NCBI GenBank assembly: GCA_016198605.1
Contig: JACQIG010000025.1
Coordinates: forward strand, 1 to 26,404
Direction of reading: 5' to 3'
DNA length: 26,404 nucleotides
Source of the DNA: Candidatus Aenigmatarchaeota archaeon
Lineage (GTDB): Archaea; Aenigmatarchaeota; Aenigmatarchaeia; QMZP01
In this document: positions 21,096-26,404 of the stretch, one piece after another
How the letters are laid out: each line of letters begins with the position of its first letter
How positions within the stretch are numbered: the stretch's first letter is position 1
Program-made: the position numbers and the translations under genes
Notes under the pieces: generated by a model
The model's input: only the letters and a program-made list of their open reading frames with translations
Databases searched by the model: none
What the model was told of the DNA's origin: nothing

Positions 21096-22404
21096 TATCC
21101 CCGGAATCCATGTGCACGTTGAGCTTTTTCTTGAGTATCCTGCCAGCCTCCCTGATGAACTTCCTGACGTATTCCCTGTTCATCAGCAGCTGGCCCTTCT
21201 GCAGCTCAAGGACCTTGCCATCCTTCACGACCTTGTTCATCCTCTCCAGGTCCGTGAGCACGTCCAGGTATTTCTTGTCCACCAGCCCGGGCCTTACCAG
21301 GCTGGCCTCAAACGCCTTTGATAGGGGCTCGTTCCTGGGGGAGGGCTTGTTGAGGGCCTTCAGCAGCGTCAGCGTGGTTTCCGTCATTATTGAGTAGGAC
21401 TTCTCTATTATGTTCTCCCTCTTGAGTATCTCTATCTTGACAATCAGCCCCTGCATCCTCTTGACAAAGGCCTTTGACTTGACAATCCACTCGTCCAGGT
21501 CCTTGCCGTCAACCTTGTTGACCCTCTTGTGCTCCACTTCCTTCCTGAGCTCTATGATGTCCTCAAGGTCCTTCACGCTCTTCTCGTCAAGGAAGCTCAT
21601 CTTGACCAGCGTCCTCCTCAGGGCCTCGGGCGCGTCCCCTGGCCTGGGAGGGTTCTTGCCGAGGAACATCAGGACGGCCTGCGCGCTCTCCAGCATCGCG
21701 TAATAAAGGTCCTCCACGACCATGTAAATCTTCGCGTTCTCCACCCTCTTTACCCTCTTGGGCCCGCGCTCTATGTATTTCTCCACGGCCTCCCTGGAGG
21801 GCTTTATCTCGCCCATCTGCAGGAGCCTCTTGATCGGCAGGAATATGTCCCTGTCATAGACAGGCACGCCTTCGCGGATGAAATTGAATACTATGGGGTG
21901 GCCTATCCTCACCATCTGCCAGAACTCCGTGAGCAGGTAGGGCTGCTGCACCGAAAGCTGCTTTGAGCACTTCTTCGCGATTATGTCCAGGTCATCCTCC
22001 AGCTTGTCCCTGAAGGCGGGGGTTATCCTGTTTCTCGTGTCGTCTATTATCAGGAAGACGTCTATGTCGGATTCGCCGCGGAACTCGTCCCTGGCTGTTG
22101 AGCCGAACAGAACAATTGACCTGACTACCGGCCCGTAAAGCTTCAGCACGTCCTTGGTGAACTTCTTGAGGATCTCAATCCTCTCCTTCCTCTGCTTCTC
22201 CTTCTCCATCTCCTGCTTGGTGAGGGGTTTCTTCGGCTTCCCGTACTCGTCCGGCTGCTCAGAAACAGGCTCCACCATCTCCGCGTTCTCCATGTGCTGT
22301 ATCCTGTCAACATCCTCTGGCTCGCCCATCCTCTGGGCCTCCATGCCAGGCTCCGCGGTGAAGGACTTCCTTTGCTTCCCTGTGGGCCTTGTTTTCTTAA
22401 CCAT
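21085..22404 (-). CDS. Nucleotidyltransferase-HEPN fusion protein
   Basis: 439 residues. The N-terminus (1-85) is charged and probably disordered, with a coiled-coil-like KQEMEKEKQRKERIEILKK. A minimal nucleotidyltransferase domain follows (about 86-185): LFGSTARDEFRGESDIDVF at 99-117 with the G101-S102 and D113xD115 signature. A helical HEPN-like domain (about 220-325) contains RKEVEH (R287, H292), the Rx4H motif of HEPN RNases. The last part (330-439) is helical and unrecognised. MNT and HEPN are usually separate antitoxin and toxin proteins; here they are one polypeptide. AAGGTGA before the ATG at 22404 is an SD and decides this start over an ATG at 22428. Confidence 0.8.
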   Translation of the reverse strand: MVKKTRPTGKQRKSFTAEPGMEAQRMGEPEDVDRIQHMENAEMVEPVSEQPDEYGKPKKPLTKQEMEKEKQRKERIEILKKFTKDVLKLYGPVVRSIVLFGSTARDEFRGESDIDVFLIIDDTRNRITPAFRDKLEDDLDIIAKKCSKQLSVQQPYLLTEFWQMVRIGHPIVFNFIREGVPVYDRDIFLPIKRLLQMGEIKPSREAVEKYIERGPKRVKRVENAKIYMVVEDLYYAMLESAQAVLMFLGKNPPRPGDAPEALRRTLVKMSFLDEKSVKDLEDIIELRKEVEHKRVNKVDGKDLDEWIVKSKAFVKRMQGLIVKIEILKRENIIEKSYSIMTETTLTLLKALNKPSPRNEPLSKAFEASLVRPGLVDKKYLDVLTDLERMNKVVKDGKVLELQKGQLLMNREYVRKFIREAGRILKKKLNVHMDSGDNGE

Positions 22405-22408
22405 ATTG

Positions 22409-22415
22409 TCACCTT
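22409..22415 (-). promoter_or_regulatory. SD motif fixing the start of the MNT-HEPN gene
   Basis: AAGGTGA on the minus strand ends four bases before the ATG at 22404. A TATA-like TATAAATA run lies at about 22434-22445, giving a short leader of roughly 10 bases. Confidence 0.55.
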
Positions 22416-22481
22416 GTAATAATAACATATAAGTATTTATAAAGTTTTCTTTAGACTATATTGGCTTGTGGCTTTAAAAAT

Positions 22482-25034
22482 TCACCGCCTAACTACAGGA
22501 GGCTTTGACCCGGAAGAAGTCTTGGAAGAAGTCTTTTTCGCTTCCACCTCATTGGAATAAGCACTCTCGCCGCCCGCAATGTCCATGGAAGTCACGCGGT
22601 AATAATATGTTACCCCATCTATCACTGATGTGTCAATGAAGTCAACAGGCCCCACGGTTGTCCCGACAAGCCGATAAGGCCCTCCAGGCGTTGTGCCCCT
22701 ATATATTGCATAGTTATTGAAATCAGGCTCCTCGTCACCCTTCCAGGAAAGCCTTACAGAGGCGCCGCTTGTCGCCTGCAGCCCGGATGGAGCAGGCGGT
22801 ATCGGGTCAAGCGTGGCGAAGAATATGTCCTGCGCGCTGCCCACCCTGAAGGATACCCACACTATCGTGTTTCCGTATACGTCGGGGGTGGCATCAAGAT
22901 AAGGCGTATCCGCGACCTTGTATTCCCTGCCGGTGGCAATGTCAAAAATGTATATGTCAGGGCCCTTAAGACGCCTCTCCCTTAAGTCATACCAGACTAT
23001 GAAGTTCCCTGATATAGCGGGTCTCAACTGTAAATCCGGAGCGCCTGTTACCAGGTACTGGCCCTCGCACCTTCCCTGCGGGTAGCAATCCCCGGTCCCG
23101 TAAACGCCATCAGGCCCGAGCTCATACATGTATATGTCAGACTCAGACAAGCCATTGATTATGTCAGCCCAGACGATGACCGTCCCTGATATCTCAGGAT
23201 CCACCTGGTCTCCAGGCAGGTTGGTAATCCTTTGCTCTCCCAGTTCAGGATTGCCTATGTCATACAGGTATATCTCCGCGTTGCCGTGCCTGTAGTCATC
23301 CCAGACGACAAGCTTGCCATCCATCGCCATGTTCGGCAGCCAAGATTCAACCAGGTTGGGCACTATTTTCCGCTCTTCATTGGTGAAAAGGTCAAGCAGG
23401 AAGATGTCCCACCTGCCGTCCCTGTCATCAAGCCATATGACGTAGTCGCCTGAAACAGCCGGCTGCACCTGGTTCCTTGGATTCTTGGTAAGCTGGTATT
23501 CGCCCTCGCACCTCCCCTGCGGGTAGCAATCCCCGGTCCCATATCTGCCATCCGGGCCAAGCTCATAAAGCCAGATATCATAGAGCGTGAACGCATCAAA
23601 GTTCCTCCATACAATCCTTGTGTCCGCAATCCTTGGGAGTGATTGGTCGCCTGGCGCCACCTTTAATGGAAATGTCCTGCCTGACTGCAAATCATAAAGT
23701 AATATGTCCCCTTCAAAGCAGAATCTGATGCTGCAGCTGCCCCATACAATGCTCTTGCCGTTTGTTTCAGGCAGCGTCTGGGAGGAAAAGGCATTTGTGA
23801 CCCTTGTTTCTGGGAAGTTCAACGGCTGCGCCCCTGGCACCAGGGAGGTGTAGAATTGCGCCACCCCGTCCTTGACGTCCACAGTCCCGCTATGGTCCGC
23901 GTATGTGAGCTTTGTCAGCATGATGGAATGCAACCCGGCATCCAGGCCGCTGACAATTACAGGGGTTATGCCCTTGAAAATATCATCCATGTACAAGAAT
24001 GCGCCCGCGGGGGTTGAGGAAACGGAAAGATTCCTCCTCGGATTTAATGTAACATTCAGGAACGCGGTCTGCCCGCTGGGCACTTCCACCTCTGCTATAT
24101 GATCCGAATAGCCCGCCTTGCTTATATTGACCGAGTGGTTTGTTGGATCAAGGTCATGGACGGTTATCGGGGTCGTACCCCAGAAAAAGCCATCAACAAA
24201 CAAGAAAGCTCCTGTAGGCTCTGTTGTGACAGAAAGGTTCCCCTGAAGCATAAGCTTTACTTCAAGTTCGGTCACCTTCTGGTCAAAAACCTCAACGAGT
24301 GCCGAGTAGGCGCTGTAGCCTTCCTTGGACACTTCCACCATATATTCGCCAGCGGGCAGGCCCACCATCGCCGGAGTGGTTCCGGCAAAGCCATTCACCG
24401 TTACAAGTGCGTTGTCCGGCTCTGACCTCACCACAATCCCGTTCACGAGGTTGAGAAAGGCGTGCACGGATGTCGTCTGGCCGCTGTTGACTGTGGCTAT
24501 GGTTTCGTAAGCGTCAAAATACGCCTTTGTTATCCTCAGGCTGAAATCCCGGGGGGCTATTGTAAACGACAGCGGCGTGTTGCCGATCAAGGCCCCGTCA
24601 GCGAACACGTCCGCCCCTGTTGGATCCGAGGTTATGTTTAGCGTTCCCAACTGGACCAATACGACATCTATAACCGTAAGTTCGCCTGCCGCTATCTGCA
24701 CGTTGGCCACGTAATCTGCGTAGCCTTCCTTTATTATTTCCACCATGTGGGTGCCAGCTGCCAGGTCATATATTGTGACTGGAGTACTGCCTCTGAACTC
24801 ATAGTCAACGTACAAGTCGCCTAGGGGCGTGGAGGTGACATAAAGGCTTCCTGTCTGCTCTGTAGCGCCAAAAAAGTCTGACCCTTCCGCTATCCTATCC
24901 ACCACCACGCCGCTGGACTTTATCCTTTTCGCATACTCGCCCAATGTGGCAAAACTGATAAGGGCTACAAACAGTATATTGATTACAAGCAGCGCAATTA
25001 TTATGGCCTCAAGGTCCGGCTTTTTGGAAGGCAT
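22482..25034 (-). CDS. Surface protein with five PEGA repeats, beta-propeller and Fn3 domain
   Basis: About 850 residues. An N-terminal membrane span (9-31) suggests anchoring with the rest outside. Five PEGA repeats follow (about 62-128, 129-196, 197-263, 264-331, 334-400), each with a G(T/I)TPV-type turn and ending near a GYxxY/H element. Next come TolB/WD-like beta-propeller repeats (about 410-740), with recurring blades ending in IVWxD or DIYxY. Two of these carry the same insert, GPDGxYGTGDCYPQG, with a cysteine pair. A fibronectin type III domain (about 745-835) and a basic serine-rich tail close the protein. PEGA and propeller domains are common in archaeal surface and adhesion proteins; the ligand is unknown. 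ATG choices at 25046 or a TTG at 25052 are possible. It is divergent from the S8 protease. Confidence 0.88.
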   Translation of the reverse strand: MPSKKPDLEAIIIALLVINILFVALISFATLGEYAKRIKSSGVVVDRIAEGSDFFGATEQTGSLYVTSTPLGDLYVDYEFRGSTPVTIYDLAAGTHMVEIIKEGYADYVANVQIAAGELTVIDVVLVQLGTLNITSDPTGADVFADGALIGNTPLSFTIAPRDFSLRITKAYFDAYETIATVNSGQTTSVHAFLNLVNGIVVRSEPDNALVTVNGFAGTTPAMVGLPAGEYMVEVSKEGYSAYSALVEVFDQKVTELEVKLMLQGNLSVTTEPTGAFLFVDGFFWGTTPITVHDLDPTNHSVNISKAGYSDHIAEVEVPSGQTAFLNVTLNPRRNLSVSSTPAGAFLYMDDIFKGITPVIVSGLDAGLHSIMLTKLTYADHSGTVDVKDGVAQFYTSLVPGAQPLNFPETRVTNAFSSQTLPETNGKSIVWGSCSIRFCFEGDILLYDLQSGRTFPLKVAPGDQSLPRIADTRIVWRNFDAFTLYDIWLYELGPDGRYGTGDCYPQGRCEGEYQLTKNPRNQVQPAVSGDYVIWLDDRDGRWDIFLLDLFTNEERKIVPNLVESWLPNMAMDGKLVVWDDYRHGNAEIYLYDIGNPELGEQRITNLPGDQVDPEISGTVIVWADIINGLSESDIYMYELGPDGVYGTGDCYPQGRCEGQYLVTGAPDLQLRPAISGNFIVWYDLRERRLKGPDIYIFDIATGREYKVADTPYLDATPDVYGNTIVWVSFRVGSAQDIFFATLDPIPPAPSGLQATSGASVRLSWKGDEEPDFNNYAIYRGTTPGGPYRLVGTTVGPVDFIDTSVIDGVTYYYRVTSMDIAGGESAYSNEVEAKKTSSKTSSGSKPPVVRR

Positions 25035-25060
25035 AAAAACCAGCATCAGCAATTGGATGT

Positions 25061-25091
25061 AATATATATATGTTTGTCTGTTAATATATTA
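25061..25091. promoter_or_regulatory. A/T-rich divergent promoter region
   Basis: AATATATATAT at 25061-25071 and TTAATATATT at 25081-25090 lie between the PEGA gene and the S8 protease gene. The first suits the minus-strand start at 25034 (about 31 bases) and would give the protease gene a leader of about 9 bases. Both genes may share this region and be coexpressed. Confidence 0.45.
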
Positions 25092-25101
25092 TTGATAGCG
25101 C

Positions 25102-26404
25102 ATGCAGGCCACCAAAGCGGAAATGATTTTGCTGATACTTTTCGTTCTCAACATAATACAGATAGGCCTGCTATCCTTTGCGCTCATGGGCATAGAGGCA
25201 GCCAAGTTTAAGTCGGAAGGCGGGATATTAGGAGCCCCGCAGACGCAGGCGGCTGCCCAGCGCCAATCAGACGTGGTAATACTATCTGATGCCTATAAGC
25301 CATACGCACCTGGCGACCTGCCTGAACAGCTGACCCGTGAATCCATCAAAAAAGTAATGGAGTCGGGCGCCAAGACTCCCATGCAGGTCGGTTCAACGCA
25401 GTATGTGGTAGCGGACGAGGGAACAGGCCCGCCTAATGAAAGGGCATACATAATCGAGCTAACGCAGCCCTCAGTAGGCAGGAAAAACACAGATCTGGTG
25501 AAATCCGGGCAGCCTGCTGCAAAACGGCTCAATGAGCTCAAGGCACACAAGAAGGCGATAGCAGCAGAGCACCAGAACATAAAGAACCAGATAGCAGGAG
25601 CAATAGGCAGAAAGCCCACCTTCAAACACGAATTTGACACGGCAGCCAACGGCATGGTCGCTAAACTGACCCCGCAGGAAGCAGGCGAGGTCAGAAGCAT
25701 CAAAGGCGTCAAGAGGGTAACAGAAGAGCCTATATTCAATATAATACTGGACGTTTCAGTCCCCATGATAGGCGCTAACCAGTCATGGCCGCTCATTGAC
25801 GGCAAGGGAGCGCCGCTGACAGGATTCGGTGTGAAGATAGGCATAATAGACACAGGCGTTGATTATTCACACCTGCACCTTGGCGGCAACCCCGACGGCA
25901 CAGGGTGTTTTGGAGTTGGCTGCAAAGTGGAAGGCGGATTTGATTTTGTCAACGGCGACTTCGACCCGATGGATGATCATGGCCATGGCACCCACGTCGC
26001 ATCTACTGCAGCAGGAAGGGAGGAGGGCCCAGGGTCTGGGACAGGAAACGGGCCCTTAATAGGCGTCGCGCCTGACGCAAATATATATGCATACAAGGTA
26101 TGCAACTCAGGAGGCAGCTGCCCTGGCGGTCCCATTCTGAGTGCCCTGGACAGGTGCATTGACCCTAACAGTGACGGAGACCCCTCTGATCATCTTGGCG
26201 TGTGCTCAATGAGCCTGGGCGGGCAAGGGAACCCTGATGATGCGTTCTCTACGGCAGTTGATGAGGCTGTAAGGAACGGCGTCGTGCTTACCATATCAGC
26301 CGGCAATAGCGGGCCAGGTTCACAAACCATTGGAAGCCCGGGCACCGCGCGCGAGGCCATCACAGTAGGCGCGGCATGCAAGCCCAAGGACATAGGGGTG
26401 AGCA
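25102..26404 (+). CDS. Subtilisin-family (S8) serine protease, membrane-anchored, partial at 3' end
   Basis: 434 residues are present; the frame is still open at the window end. A membrane span (about 8-29) is followed by a propeptide-like region (about 57-215) with an inhibitor-I9-type pattern (YIIELTQP near 116, then GMVAKLTPQEA and VKRVTEE). The S8 catalytic domain starts near 243: the Asp is D250 in IGIIDTGVDYSH, the His is H295 in DDHGHGTHVAS, and the oxyanion Asn is N402 in SAGNSGP. The catalytic serine (GTSMA-type motif) must lie beyond base 26404. Cysteines at 269, 274, 334, 340, 352 and 368 could form disulfides, fitting a protease acting outside the cell. Its divergent neighbour is a large surface protein. 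Confidence 0.93.
   Translation, partial: MQATKAEMILLILFVLNIIQIGLLSFALMGIEAAKFKSEGGILGAPQTQAAAQRQSDVVILSDAYKPYAPGDLPEQLTRESIKKVMESGAKTPMQVGSTQYVVADEGTGPPNERAYIIELTQPSVGRKNTDLVKSGQPAAKRLNELKAHKKAIAAEHQNIKNQIAGAIGRKPTFKHEFDTAANGMVAKLTPQEAGEVRSIKGVKRVTEEPIFNIILDVSVPMIGANQSWPLIDGKGAPLTGFGVKIGIIDTGVDYSHLHLGGNPDGTGCFGVGCKVEGGFDFVNGDFDPMDDHGHGTHVASTAAGREEGPGSGTGNGPLIGVAPDANIYAYKVCNSGGSCPGGPILSALDRCIDPNSDGDPSDHLGVCSMSLGGQGNPDDAFSTAVDEAVRNGVVLTISAGNSGPGSQTIGSPGTAREAITVGAACKPKDIGVS

Noticed and set aside
25293..25853. 186-residue antisense frame on the minus strand
   Set aside because: It lies fully inside the S8 protease gene in a shadow frame; the plus strand shows propeptide and catalytic motifs.

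Overview
The window comes from an archaeon. It encodes archaeal or eukaryote-type ribosomal proteins (L7Ae, S28e, L24e), the Alba chromatin protein, diphthine synthase, the Pop5-like RNase P protein, an archaeal-type GatA and an archaeal YchF-like GTPase. Gene starts fit archaeal expression signals: for many genes an A/T-rich TATA-like octamer is centred about 25-28 bases before the start codon, as expected for leaderless mRNAs. A few genes instead have a leader or a Shine-Dalgarno (SD) motif. The many small single-span membrane proteins of unknown family, the compact layout and the scattered ribosomal genes suggest a DPANN-type genome (for example the Woesearchaeota/Diapherotrites neighbourhood). 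That placement is an inference and is not proven by the sequence.

Layout. 1-5031: the N-terminal part of methionyl-tRNA synthetase, then three membrane glycosyltransferases (a GT39/PMT-like enzyme and two divergently transcribed GT2 enzymes of the D,D,D,QxxRW type), probably for surface glycan assembly. 5199-5984: a ZIP metal transporter, divergent from 6039-10850, a block of eight genes for exported or membrane proteins. Seven of the eight junctions are within 1 bp or overlapping, several as ATGA; one 56-bp gap holds a second promoter. Five of the products begin with a short basic segment, KG[Q/T/S], and a long hydrophobic stretch, like type IV pilins with class III signal peptides. This is the best candidate for an undescribed system in the window.

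11051-19496 is mostly housekeeping: Alba, Pop5, GatA, a small hypothetical, a GNAT acetyltransferase, an OB-fold protein, a VanZ-like protein, YchF-like GTPase, diphthine synthase, L24e, an aquaporin-family channel, a peroxiredoxin, a VOC protein, S28e and L7Ae. L7Ae has a long leader with strong secondary structure, unlike its mostly leaderless neighbours.

19670-26404: a membrane-tethered alpha/beta hydrolase; a minus-strand group made of a fused MNT-HEPN protein and two small related proteins; and a divergent pair of exported proteins, one with five PEGA repeats, a beta-propeller and an Fn3 domain, the other a subtilisin-family (S8) protease cut by the window end.

A 58-bp perfect repeat predicted to form two hairpins occurs twice, after the GT2 gene near 5100 and after ychF near 16100. 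Each copy is preceded by a stem whose 5' arm starts exactly at the upstream gene's stop codon, and the stem sequence differs between copies while pairing is kept. No rRNA, convincing tRNA, CRISPR array, transposase or integrase was seen, and no stretch over 300 bases lacks a gene.
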